Shown here piece by piece: positions 24,247 through 35,434 of a DNA stretch of 64,000 bases (position 1 is its first letter; every line of letters starts with the position of its first letter). Location: assembly GCF_030272615.1 (NCBI RefSeq), contig NC_081409.1:209419190-209483189 (forward strand), given 5' to 3'. The notes under the pieces were generated by a model. The model was not told where the DNA came from. It did no database searches and saw nothing but the letters and a program-made list of their open reading frames with translations. Origin of the DNA: Cryptomeria japonica. Taxonomy: Eukaryota; Streptophyta; Pinopsida; Cupressales; Cupressaceae. Both the position numbers and the translations under genes were made by a program.

Positions 24247-25720
24247 CTATACAATAGGTGTGGACTGATGGGGACCAACATCACAATCCCTTATAGGGTC
24301 CCTCTCCGCTTGTAGTGGGAGACTCGGTGGATCTAGGGCTATGGTATCCTCCCCGGAGTGATGAGGAACTACATCTAATTTGTCCTCCTCCTCCTCCTCC
24401 TCCTCCTCATCATCATCCTCCTCCTCGTCATCCTCCTCCTCCTCCTCCTCATCATCTCCATCCTGATATCCTTCTATGGTATTAGGATCATCTCCATCTC
24501 TGCCTACCTCCTGCTCCTCTTTGTCATCAGCCTGATCATCTGAGCCCTCCTTGGATGCATAAGATCCCTCTTTGTTGCCTAACTTTCTCCATGGTGCATG
24601 GTTCCCTCCAGGGAAGTCTACTAGGAAGATGGCTCGAGGGTATGTCCTCCCCCACCATGTGATGTACTATCGATGAGCACTTGAATCATCTCTATAATCT
24701 GTCATTATTTCCTAATCTGACCCATCTGAATCTGTGATGTTGATCTCATCACTGGTAGGCCTAGGAATGGGTCCTAGCCTTGACATCACGCATGAGTTTC
24801 AGATGTACAAAGGATCATTAGTAGGAACACACTTCTTGAACCTAAACGGTCACCAAACTCAGTCAAAGTAGAAGGGAATGACTATGTGGTTGTAACACCC
24901 CTCTAATAAATGGTTCCTCTGCATGCTAAACATTTGCCTGTGTATCCCTGCCCACATGTACATCCTGATGTAGGGTCTCCATATGACCCCACCCACTGAA
25001 AATCTATCCAAGCTCAACCTCCAATATAGGAGATCACCAAATCACCACTCATGGGTAAGAGGATAAGCATATATCGTAGGCTACTATGGGAGTAGCTCTA
25101 TGAGGGATCCACTAGGCCTAGTGCAGGTAATATGCTCAAACATCCACACCTGTAATAGCATGCATGTCATCAGGTTGCATCCCAGTCCAAGCACATACTC
25201 CCCATGGTTGTGATAAAGATGTACAAGTATGCCTCAACCGCAAGAGTATACTCTCTTGTGTCTTTCCATATCTCATATAGCGTAGACGAGTCCTCCACGC
25301 ATATGTGTACTACACCCATTAGGGCACACAACTAATGCAAGGGTCACAATCATGAGTCACCTCACTAATGGAACCTCGTCGGTAGGGTGTAGGAGCTATC
25401 TGACCATGATGCGGCCCCTCGTCTCATTGCGTATCACTCTCCCCACAACATATACCTGCTCTCTCTTGTAATCCTCCTATGTCCGGTCAGATCGATAACT
25501 CATGGTCTCTCTTCTAATGGGAAGGCATAGAATGCGGTATACATCCTCAAGGGTGACTGTCACCCCCCCATAGGTAGTAAGAATGTCGAGGTGTCTACAT
25601 CCCACCTCTCCATCAGTGCCATCAACATCGCAAAATGGAATCAGATGGTCGGCATGGTCATTGCATCTCACAAGCCCACTGGATGTTGTGAATCCCTCTC
25701 TCCTGCTGTCAGCCTTGGGA
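24247..25720 (-). pseudogene. Antisense plant mobile domain (PMD) frame in Tat-1
   Basis: Read right to left. MLMALMERWDVDTSTFLLP is followed, after a one-base shift in a run of seven C on the plus strand (25563-25569), by GVTVTLEDVYRILCLPIRRE. Further on come LLQVWMFEHI (25158 downward) and an acidic Asp/Glu tail of about 30 residues (near 24480-24384), ending at TAG 24247. From 25671 to 24247 the frame does not change. Its stops fall mainly where Trp or Gln fits (EW*FGD, FD*VW*PF, HR*Y). The TVTLEDV and LLQVW.WEHI blocks identify the PMD, a fold of MAIN/MAIL1 proteins that is also carried by gypsy and Mutator-like elements. It runs opposite to pol and would need its own promoter. Its function in elements is unknown. 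Confidence 0.75.
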
Positions 25721-25894
25721 TCTACTCCCGAAGGCTCCGAAAGGTGAGACCAACGGTGTGCTCGTAGATGTACAGTAGTGTCTACAAAATAAAAATCAAT
25801 CTATCATCAGTAATCAATCAATCATCTATCATCATCTAATCAATGCAATCATTTTATTAGTTCTAAAACTCATCGCCTGATCCTGTGTCACCAT

Positions 25895-26010
25895 TGGTCG
25901 CCACGAACAGGGACTAGAGTTCCCTACTGGGACCATGGCACCCAAAGGGGACCATGGTGCCCCCTTGGGACCATGACACCTTAGGACCCCTAGGTTTCTA
26001 AAGAGGGGTC
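25895..26010. repeat. Short GC-rich repeat with GGGACCATGR core
   Basis: Three copies of gggaccatg[ga][ct][ag]c at roughly 20-25 base spacing lie upstream (5') of the antisense frame. They resemble the ggaccagggcgccc units of the solo LTR. Confidence 0.45.
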
Positions 26011-26039
26011 CCGGGCACAGACTAGGCGATGACATCATT

Positions 26040-26764
26040 ATTCCTAAAAAACTATGAAAACATGAAAAAGTCAAATGGAGTTAACAGAAGGTCAACTCAC
26101 CTCATCAAGCGGTCAGCCGATGAGTATGAACTGGTGCAAGATCTCCATCCTTGTAGGTCTCTTAGGTCGGCATCAAGGCATGATGTCTTGTATGTGGGCT
26201 CCTCTACAATGAATAGTGCCAAAAAGTTAGAAAGTGACAAATAAAGGTGTCACTTTCATATTTATGTGTTATGCACTTTTTCACTTTATGTGTTTAAGTT
26301 AAAACCCTAATTTCTATATTTTTTCTTGAATCTATCATATCTTACGCTAGGAAGCTCTGATTCTCGTACTGTTGGTGGTGTTGGAATCATGAGTTCATCC
26401 TCTCACTTTTCATTAATTCCATAACGTTCTTAGATGAGAAATCAAGCCTTGTTGTGAACTTGCTTCATGAAAATATTTATCACAATTCGCTGTGGAAAAC
26501 ATGATACCCTATTTGACCTCACTAATAAGCAAGTCAAAATTGGGGGGCCATATAGCTACCCATGAATTTTGTCACTTTCCTTAGTAAGCATTAGGTGATT
26601 TTTTGATCTAACATGTAGTTTTGTAGGGTGTGGTTGCTAATTGTGTACTGCAGATACCAGTGGGGACTTCATTCAACAACTTATGGATATATCCTTTTTT
26701 TCTCAAATGATGTTTACTTTTATGTACTTTAGCTTGCATATGCACGTAGTGTCATATGACCACT
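26040..26764 (+). other. Tat-1 terminal 3' region before the polypurine tract
   Basis: No recognised coding sequence. It is the stretch between the antisense frame and the 3' LTR, where an antisense promoter could lie, but no convincing TATA element was found. Confidence 0.4.
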
Positions 26765-26779
26765 AAAGTGGGGGCTAAA
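26765..26779 (+). other. Polypurine tract of Tat-1
   Basis: AAAGTGGGGGCTAAA lies directly before the 3' LTR (TGTAGTGTCG), the position where plus-strand DNA synthesis is primed. Confidence 0.75.
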
Positions 26780-28419
26780 TGTAGTGTCGTAAATTATACA
26801 CCCTTGCTAGGGTAGTACAATTTCACACTTAGGTTAGCACCCGCCTTAGTGTGTCTTGCATCTTGAATTTCTAATTCCCCTTTAAGCATTTAATTAATTA
26901 ATTTAATTAATTCTAAGGTCATGTCTCATCACTTTACATATTATAAAGTTGGGACCTTTACCCTAAGTGTGCCCCCTTTCATCTTATTCCTCCAATGAAT
27001 CATTTAATCATAAACCCTAATTATGTGAATTTTGACTGTTTAGGCTCGATTTCACATATCAAAACATCTCAAAATCAGCTGTAACTTTGGGATGTGCTCT
27101 AATATCATCATATCTAACGGACCCAAAATTTGGTGAAAAGTTGGTCGGACCGTGGCGGGAATGCACATGGTCCGTGACTTTTTGCCCAAAATTTTGGTTG
27201 CACAATCCTATGATATAATAATGCTTAACCCCAAAATAACAACATGAAATTCAAATCCTAGGTTGACCTAAAATGAAATTAAGATCTAGGGTTTCATACT
27301 TTAGAGCTCTTTTCATTTGAAGGGGCCTTCTTCTGAGAATCAAAGAACAAGTTTTTGGAGCATTAGAGCCTTCTTTGCAACAAAAGAGTAGATCTTTGAA
27401 GTCTTAAAAAACATTCAATATTCATCCATCAAACATTCATCAAGCATCATTTTATCAATTGGGGGCTTTTGAAGATGTAGAAGAACAATAGGAGATCACC
27501 GACTGACGATTGGTGTTTACCTCTCCCTTGGGGTTGGGTATGGTTTCATGTTGTTTTCATATATTTGCATAAGATTCATTTTGATTCATATTCATGCTTT
27601 AGATTAATTTTCATTGTGGATTTAGAGCATTTACTTTGTCAATTATAAGCAATTAGGGTTTACTCTTTAGGGTTGCTCTAGGTTGTTTACTTTCATTCTT
27701 AGGATCTTGTACACACACAAGGTTCTTGCACACACATTTTTAGTATATTATCCACTATTTGTGGAGGTGGAAATCACAAACACAAGGGTTTGACTAAGGA
27801 AAAACCCTATATAGCCACCCTAAACCCTTTTTTCAGCTTCAGGTATAGGTTCGGATCTAAGCGTCGCTAGAGGTTTCAGGACCGAAAGAGCACACAGGGA
27901 TAGTTCTAGGTTGCACATCTTGGTAGAAACCCCAATTATAGGGGTATGACACCCTATTCTTTCCTAGGACAATGGTGTGGCACCATGTTCCTTCCCTTTG
28001 TCATCAGGACTTGGCAGAATAGTACTTTGCAGGTCTAAGAATCCCTCCTGTCAGTTGTAGCTCCAGGATTGTAGAATCTAGATAGTGGCATGGCACCCAT
28101 GTCCCAAACATTTCTGCTTAGATTTTATACATAGGTGCACCTTTGATTTTTTCTTCTAATATGTACTTTTCAGCAATGTCTTAGTTTTTCTTTGATCTTC
28201 ATTCTCAGATTAGGGTTTGCTTCTTACTGGCATTCTAGGTTACATTGTATTTTGCATCATTCCTCTCTCATTAAAAACCTAAGAGGTAACCCATGACTCT
28301 CTCTTTCTCATAAGAATTAGTTGACATGCGTTACCTCCCTAGGCTCTTTCGTATTCCATGAGTGTGTATGAGAGTGGGATTAGGGTTTCCATACTTATTC
28401 TCATCTTTTCCACTACACA
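26780..28419 (+). repeat. 3' LTR of Tat-1
   Basis: About 1640 bp, from TGTAGTGTCG to CTACACA. It aligns throughout with the split 5' LTR. CCTATATAGCC at 27806-27816 is the conserved TATA element. Confidence 0.9.
27806..27816 (+). promoter_or_regulatory. TATA box of the Tat-1 3' LTR
   Basis: CCTATATAGCC is the intact form shared with the solo LTR. It marks the likely LTR promoter about 1030 bases into the LTR. Confidence 0.55.
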
Positions 28420-29274
28420 AAAGTAAACACAACAATACATATCAGCAATACTTATTCATCACGAACTATGCATTCACATCATCATATAAATCAACATTAA
28501 GAGATCAAGAGCATCATTATTATCTAAACATCTAATCATCCTCATAATATCATCATATAAAAACATATTGCACACCATAAAATCATATCATCATCAGTAA
28601 CGCATCACATGTGGATCAGAGAAAATCAAGTGCCATATATCATACATCTTAAAACTGTCAAAATATACAAGGGATATCATGTCTATCAATACAACAGGAC
28701 AAATATCTCAGGTATGACTATCTCCTGAGGTAGATGGTCTGGCAGTAGATGTCCCAGCTCCTGGATCTCCACCAGATGGATCATGTCAGGAAGGCTCCAT
28801 AACACCTATGCTCTTTGTCCTTGTATGACTGCGTCCAGATTGAGTGGACACCATTGTAACATAGCTAGGAGCTCTGTGATCTTGAGGGATCATATCCTCA
28901 TACAAATGCCTATAATACTCAACCTCCTTGGCCAAGTATTGTATCTCTCTTAGTGTGTCCCAGAGTGGGGCACCGACTGTGGCTCTCCCTAACCTGTCAG
29001 CAAGGGCCTCTACTCAAGCCTGACGTTCTACTATTGTATCTCTCTCTGCCCGTAGTTGCATAATCTATCGTTGCTGCACTAGCACCCATGCTTGCAACTC
29101 CTACACTAATCTGTGATTCTTGCTGGTAGGTGGGCACCCTGATCTGAACGGATACCTGTGTTGTGGTCCCACCTACACCTGCCCTTGTCTGAGGCACTGG
29201 TGGAGGAATAACATGAAATATCCTCCTTTGGGAAGGTCACCTCTCATCCTCTACCCCTCCCATATTAGCTAGCA

Positions 29275-30694
29275 CTGCACCACACCTATCCTACCACCCC
29301 CACTTACACCAAGAACAAGACCACCACCTCCCCCTCCACCTCTACCTCCTCCACCACCTCCACCGCTGTCTCCTCCTCCACCTCCACCTCCACATCCACC
29401 TCTGCCATCTCCACCCCCCTCTACCTCTACCTCCACCACCCCCTCTACCTCCATCTCCTCCCTCCTCTCCCTCATCCTCCTCTCTCCCTCTAGGACCCCC
29501 TCGCCTTTGTGGCTACTCCTCATCATCATCATCAAAAGCTGGTAACCGCTCCGCTGGATCTGATATGTGCTCCACTACATGTGCCGTGATGTAGGATGAG
29601 AACTCCTCTGTCATCCCAACATCTACTACCCTGACCTTGTAATCCCAAATCTGTCCTGCCAAGGTCATGTACTCATCCATAGTTGCTCCACTATCTAGGG
29701 TAGGCGCCCAAACCGACACATCCTGTCACCGACGAGCATACAAATAGGCTCCCTGTGGTATCCCCTGCTTTCTACCATACTACCTATGAACACGATTATG
29801 CAAAAATCATTTAGTGATAAAGGGTGTCTGCCCAATCAGGTATCTCAACATGTATACATAGGAAATCTCTAGCCCATCCTCTGCCCACACCTCACAATCC
29901 GTATATGGTCTCTAGATGACCGTATCAATATCATCTAATGCCCTCCATCAGTTCTCTAGTTTGCCTAGCTTACACTAGACAAATACACCTATATACCCAT
30001 ATGCATATGCCCGACCAACTGTCGTAGCCCTGTTTACAAGTGCTCTCGAAACTGGTATATGCTCCCAAGCCCACACCTGTAATAATGTCACCCTAGCTGA
30101 TAGACTAGTGTATCTCATATATGCTACTTGGTGGACCTCTTTGTATAGATGGGCCAACATGCAAGAACCCCATGGAAACTTGCCTCCCCGAATCACCATA
30201 TCCTCCAGAACCAATCCCCATCCAACGACTAGTCCCTTTGACCTACGATCGAGACACAAGAAACCACCAATGAAACCTGCTAATACTGACGATAGCAGAG
30301 CGTAACCCAAATCTAAAAACTCCTACCACGGGATCTCATAGCCACTAATGTGATCATCTTGGAAAATATGGTGGAGAGCCTGTGTGCCACCCTCCTTGGT
30401 CTGCTCATAGGGTAGCAAATCCCCAACCACAGGAATCCACAAAATCTGATAATAGTCCTCTAGTGTAAATGTCATCTCACCGATCACCAAATGAAAGGTG
30501 TTTGTATCATTGTGCCACCTCTCTGCCAACACTGTCAGTAACCCCTGGTTAATGATATACCAAGGCATGCCTAGTAAATATGATAACCCACATCTCTCAA
30601 TCACATCTCTGTCAGCCTGTGACAAGTGCGGGATAAGTATCCATGACTTTGGGAATCGCTCCTGAGACTCTAGTACACCAAGCTCTTCATGCAA
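29275..30694 (-). pseudogene. Antisense plant mobile domain (PMD) frame in Tat-2
   Basis: From 30694 to 29513 the same frame runs for about 394 codons with only stop codons and no frameshift. In order it has GLLTVLAERWHNDTNTFHLV, GEMTFTLEDYYQILWIPVVG, GKFPWGSCMLAHLYKEV, VTLLQVWAWEHIPVSRALV and GLEISYVYMLRYLIGQTPF, and it ends PAFDDDDEE. LLQVWAWEHI and the TFHL..GEMT.TLEDY block are hallmarks of the PMD. Beyond 29513 a C/T-rich plus strand (29300-29500) would encode a Gly/Arg- or Trp/Arg-rich tail, but the frame there is uncertain. Stops fit lost Gln codons in HR*YG and elsewhere. It is better preserved than the Tat-1 copy and clearly a distinct sequence. Confidence 0.8.
29300..29500. repeat. 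CCTCCA/CCACCT low-complexity tract
   Basis: An imperfect triplet tract of C, T and A, at the C-terminal end of the antisense PMD frame. It may be a codon-repeat tail of that protein. Confidence 0.6.
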
Positions 30695-30837
30695 ATCAAC
30701 ACATATCCATCATTAGTTCTCGATTCAATCATATCTATCTATAATATAAAATATATAAACTTGAAAACATGAAGCATATCAAAAACACATGAGAAACATA
30801 TTCGCATCAATCAGTGAATCATATAAGTGCAACATAT

Positions 30838-31245
30838 CAAGACCCATATAAAAAACAAGACCCATATCGAAATCAAGACCCATATTCAAATCAAGACCCA
30901 TATCGAAAACAAGACCCATATCGAAATCAAGACCCATAACAAAAACAAGACCCATATCGAAAACAAGACCCATATCGAAATCATGACTCATAACGAAATC
31001 AAGACCCATATCAAAAACAAGATCCATATTGAAATAAAGACCCATATCAACTCAAAGACCCATATCGAATCAAGACCCATATCGACTCAGGACCCATATC
31101 AAAATCAGATTCATATCGAAATCAAGACATATATTGAAACAAGATCCATATCGATCATAGACTCATATCGCAATCCAGTAGCATATCAGAATCAGGCATC
31201 ATAACAAAACAGGATTCACATCAGATCATGAACCATATCAGACAA
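30838..31245. repeat. 18-bp minisatellite in Tat-2
   Basis: Unit caagacccatatcgaaat is repeated about 22 times. It is nearly regular on the left and decays to the right. Because 18 is a multiple of three, both strands show artefactual repeated peptides (DMGLVF type), which should not be taken as a gene. It lies between the antisense frame and the 3' LTR, the region of Tat elements known to generate tandem repeats. Confidence 0.9.
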
Positions 31246-31334
31246 TTGACGAGTTCACATATTGACATCTACGCAAGCTATCCAATCCATTTGACTCATG
31301 ATGCATTTTTCAAAACACCTTTTTTTCCAAATTT

Positions 31335-31735
31335 TTTTCCCTACGCGCTAAATTAGGGCTCTAAAGCACTAAGATGCCACGTATGCGCTAAACTTTTCCA
31401 CATATGCGCTATAAAACACACCTTATGCACCATCTTGTTATCATGCTCTAATTGTCATACCTATTGCACTACCCTGTTTGCCCAATGTGCTAAATCTACT
31501 CTACCTGCTATCTGACATACCATTTGCATTACCCTATTTGCCCAATGTGCTAACTGGCATACCCTTTGAGCTGCTCTATGAGCCTTATGTGCTAAAATTA
31601 CCCTACATACTAACCTAGCCCCCGACTGTGCTACTCTTTGACACTCAGATGCTAAAACTACCTAGGGTTTTCTACGCCCTAAAATTCCTATCATATGCGC
31701 TAAAAGACCTACCCTATGTGCTAAACCAACAAATT
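31335..31735. repeat. Degenerate ~21-bp minisatellite, TATGCGCTAAA type
   Basis: About 17 diverged units of 20-22 bases share a tatgygctaaa core followed by a C/T-rich half (ccta or ccca). Clear copies begin near 31382, 31402, 31487, 31541, 31590, 31693 and 31714. It lies just right of the 18-bp array. Confidence 0.7.
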
Positions 31736-32300
31736 CTGACCCAAAAATTAAAAAACGTGATAAAAATCAATAAAATTAATTAAAAAAAGAAGGATTTTAG
31801 CCACTTACTGGTGGGCCATATGCGGCGGGTCTCCGATATCACCTGATGTGCTCAAATCGGTGCGAAGAGTATGGAATCGACATCATGCTCAGAGCTCCAA
31901 ATGTCACAATCACAAAGAGACAAGTGTGCAAATGATTTTTCAAAATCACTTTTTACCATTTAATAGGGTAAATCAAAAGGTTAATAAGTGGGGCATGTAT
32001 TTTACTCCTACTTTTTCATTATTAACCTCATCAACATCATCTTTTTTTTGGGAGATGAATCAACAATGTGCATCCAATGCAGTCAATATTGTCATATCAC
32101 AATTAATTAAAAAATGATCATAAACTTGACAACTTTTCACCAGATCCTTGGTTCATCTCCCAAGGGGGCATCATCAATATCGTTCATCAAATCTACATCT
32201 AGGACATCATATCGACAACTTTGGTGACAACATCATATCGAAATTTTTTGGTGGCATATTCAACAATTTTCTTTGAATCAACATGTGCACACATGTCACT
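31736..32300. other. Tat-2 3' region, unassigned
   Basis: No recognised frame. Lines near 32160-32260 contain several catcatatcgacaa-like short repeats. Confidence 0.4.
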
Positions 32301-32316
32301 TCAAAGAGAGGCAAAA
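32301..32316 (+). other. Polypurine tract of Tat-2
   Basis: AAAGAGAGGCAAAA ends directly at TGTAGACATA, the start of the LTR. It is a typical gypsy arrangement. Confidence 0.7.
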
Positions 32317-34870
32317 TGTAGACATATAAATTTGACCACTTTTCTAAATAAATATTTAATATTTATTTTAACCCCATTCCTCCTATTAATTAAATCCTAT
32401 TTAACTAATTTCTTCATTTTCATCTATTTGATTAAATAAATTATTGAATTTATTTAATTAAATTCATATAAACCTTTTCTAGCCTTTAATTAAATAAATC
32501 ACTTTATTTAATTAAATCCCCTTTCTCCCTTTTTAATTAAATTTACATTTAATTAAATTGATCCTTGCAAATAAATAAATATAATTTATTTATAAAATCC
32601 CCCCACTTGTATTTACGCAAGTTGCATTTATTTTGGTTGAAATAAAGTAATTTTATTTTAATTAAAATGATTTTCCCTCATCCACTTGCATTTTCCTACA
32701 TCTCCCACTTGCCTCCTAAACCCCTTCTAGATTCTTATAATCACTTCCAATTTAGCCTAATTCATCTCCTAATTATTGAAACATTCCTAAGAAAAGGGAA
32801 GTCACTTCTCAAAGCCTCCAAAGTCTTCAATAACCATTAAAGTGTTTGTGTCTTCAAATGGTTAACCTCTAAAGTCTTCCAAACCATTAAAGGCTCTTAC
32901 ATAACCATTTATGGTTAACTCACCTTTGACCTTTGGTTAGAGACTTTCCTCTGACTTAACCATCCTTTTGACTCAAGGGTCTCATCAAATACTTATGGAT
33001 TTGACCATAGTTATCCTATTAACCCTTGCACAAGAGTTTAACCCTTGGGTAAAAGATTTATCCATTGGATAACCCTAACTTAACCTTAACCCTTACCTCC
33101 TAAGGTAACCTTCATGTCTTCTCAAACATTTAATGTTTCCTGCATCTCCTCTCAAGCAACCTCTTGTTGACAATTGTCACCATTTCATTGGTGAGAATTG
33201 TAAACATGGTTTGATTAACTTTCAATCCTAGCCCTTGTTAATATTATTCAATCTTAACCATCCATTTCCCTATTTTCCTTATAATAGAGCTCTCATTCTT
33301 CATTTTCCATATCTCCAAGTTTTTATGCATCTACATTATTATAGATACTTAAATTAATTAATTTAAATTCCTCGCATAATTAATTAATTTATTGTGCCAA
33401 TTCCTATTCCTTCTCAATATTAATTAAATATGATTAATGTTGTCACTATATATTCTTTTGATTGTTTTATTTAATAAATCAATCTACCTTTTTTCTTCTA
33501 AAACCCCTAAAATTAATTCTTTCCAAATTACTCCTTTTAATTAATTAATTTTAATTAATTAATTAACCTAGGTGATTCCTACAAATCACCTTTTTCCTAA
33601 TCCATCATTAACCTAATGAATTCTTCTAGAATCCCCCTAATCTCACTTATCATTATTCTTCTAATTTTTAATCCCCTCCACTCATTCTCTCTCCTAGTCA
33701 AATCCTCCTACAAATCCCATTTCCCTAATCCCACCTAATCATTCCTCTAATCTCTCTCCTAATGAATTTCTAGTGGCTAATCCCCATGATTAGCCACAAA
33801 GTCGACTCCTTGTCCCTTCCATCCAACCACCTTCCTTAAATGCCCTTTTCCTAGGTGAATGTGAGATTTTCAAAATTTCACATTCCTCTAGATATCCCAT
33901 CCTCCAAGGAATTTTTAATTCCTCTTTATTCCTCTAATCCTTATGATCATCCTTTTTGAATAATTTTTAATTCCTCATCCCCATCCCTCAAGGAATATTT
34001 TATTCCTTTCTCTTCCCTAGGCACATTGGGAAGTCTTCCCAATGAGTCTTGAGGAGTGTGGAGACAAGAAATACCTGGAAAGCATATCTCTTGGTCTCCA
34101 CACTTGTCTTGTCACCTCCTCTTGGGCCATGTGTGGGCTCACATGGAATCTTGACCCTTCATCTTGGGTCAATCCTATCCCTCCATTTCTTCTCCTCTTC
34201 TCCTATAAATTGAGGACTCCATTCCCTTGTTTATCATCTCCAAATCTTGTAAGTGCATGCTGCTAATTTGCTTAGTGAAATCAATCTAGGTACCCAAACT
34301 ATAGTCAAATCATTCTCATTTGCATACTTAGCTATTTTGATCACCATCCACAACTTCACTCTTTCATCCATCTATCCATCTCCATCCTCATTTGTGCACA
34401 CTTTGGAGAGCCAACCACATATCTATATTGGACCAATCCAATGAAGCTAAGGAGTGGCATATTCTTGGCTTCATCAAGAGTCCAAATCGAAGGAACAAGA
34501 GAACTCTCTTATCAAGGTATAATAGATTGTTGTTCATGTCTTTCATTTGTATATTTTGTGCTTTTGATTTGAATTGACAATCTAACCTTGTATAGGATTT
34601 TTCCCTTGGTTCAATTATAGCCTAATTTACTAAGCATCTTAGCCTCTCTTTGTTAAAACATCATCATAGTATTTAGAAGCATTTTTCATATCATAGAATA
34701 TTCATGCTAGGCTAGTATATCATGTTAGGATAATTTTTTAATCCTTTATCATATTATTATCTTTATCTTAAATTAATTATCCTATTTTTAACACATCATA
34801 TAGATCTTAGAATGCATTCATGCATGTAGATCAAATATCACTCCCATCTAGTGAAAGGAAATTGTGACAT
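32317..34870 (+). repeat. 3' LTR of Tat-2 (right end approximate)
   Basis: The LTR begins TGTAGACATA after the polypurine tract. The first ~1.3 kb is rich in TTAATTAA blocks. No second copy is present for comparison. I placed the end at TGTGACA (34870) because it mirrors the start. This is tentative. Confidence 0.5.
34201..34214 (+). promoter_or_regulatory. TATA box in the Tat-2 LTR
   Basis: TCCTATAAATTGAGG follows a C/T-rich stretch (ttctcctcttc), a good plant core-promoter pattern, and lies about 1.9 kb into the LTR. Confidence 0.45.
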
Positions 34871-35434
34871 TGTATGGAGCTCACAAATGAGTAATACAAA
34901 ATCATTCCTTTTACCCTAAACCCCAAGAAAATAATACAATAAAGATTTATTCTACTCATAAAATAGCATTTACAATCAACGTTGACATGTTGCTAAAAAT
35001 AGAAGCTACTAAAAATATAAATTTTTTCCAAATGAAAAACTAGGCCAATTGGAGACAGTGAAATTTTCTAAAAATAAACTTACTAAAAATAGACACTGCT
35101 AAAAATAGTAAGTTTTATAGAAAACGCCGAAAATTCACTGGTAGGCTCTTTGAAAGATTTCCTTTTCTACACCTAACCATAGATTAACATCTCATAAAAC
35201 ATCATAATAAATCACCAATATATAATCCAAATCATAAGTATACCATCAATAACATCAATATGCCCATCTCAAATAAAGTATAAGAGTAATTATGTCTTGA
35301 AATATATAAACATCATAATATAGTCCAATAACATTGATCACATGAATGCATCCATACACACATACACCAAAGAAATAAACCACACATAATGAGTCAAACA
35401 TAGTCTAATAAAGTCAAAAGTAATAATTATTTAA
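34871..35434. other. AT-rich spacer with CTAAAAATAG repeats
   Basis: Five copies of ctaaaaata lie at 34993, 35009, 35077, 35092 and 35108, some in gctaaaaatagnnnctactaaaaata pairs about 16 bases apart. No gene was seen. The remainder (35160-35430) is A-rich with many cat/ata trinucleotides. Confidence 0.5.

Larger units (their letters stand above)
14054..28419 (+). mobile_element. Tat-1: large Tat-like Ty3/gypsy element
   Basis: LTRs begin TGTAGTGTCG at 14054 and 26780 and end CTACACA at 17392 and 28419. Without the nested solo LTR the element is about 12.7 kb. The internal order is a Gag-like region, protease, G-patch, reverse transcriptase, RNase H, a second archaeal-type RNase H, integrase, a long 3' region with an antisense frame, and a polypurine tract. 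Dual RNase H plus an antisense frame is characteristic of the Tat lineage. The bases outside the two LTRs (ATATA, AAAGT) do not match, so one flank has changed or the two ends come from different insertions. Sampled LTR stretches differ by roughly one base in ten, which suggests an old insertion. Confidence 0.85.
28420..34870 (+). mobile_element. Tat-2: 3' part of a second Tat-like element
   Basis: This stretch carries an antisense PMD frame, two minisatellites, a polypurine tract and a long LTR in the same order and orientation as the 3' end of Tat-1, with a different LTR (TGTAGACATA). Gag and pol are absent. The left edge meets the Tat-1 3' LTR, but the Tat-1 left flank shows no Tat-2 pol, so simple nesting is not demonstrated. 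The right end of the LTR is approximate. Confidence 0.65.

Noticed and set aside
24381-24480. Independent CTC/CTT-rich microsatellite
   Set aside because: It falls in frame with the antisense PMD reading frame as an Asp/Glu tail, so it is better treated as part of that pseudogene.
30779-31204. Openings of 88 and 125 codons with repeated DMGLVF or HIKNKTHIE peptides
   Set aside because: The 18-bp minisatellite unit is a multiple of three and lacks stops, so both strands stay open by chance.
30838-31735. Possible CRISPR-like array
   Set aside because: The units are tandem without unique spacers, and the setting is a plant retrotransposon.
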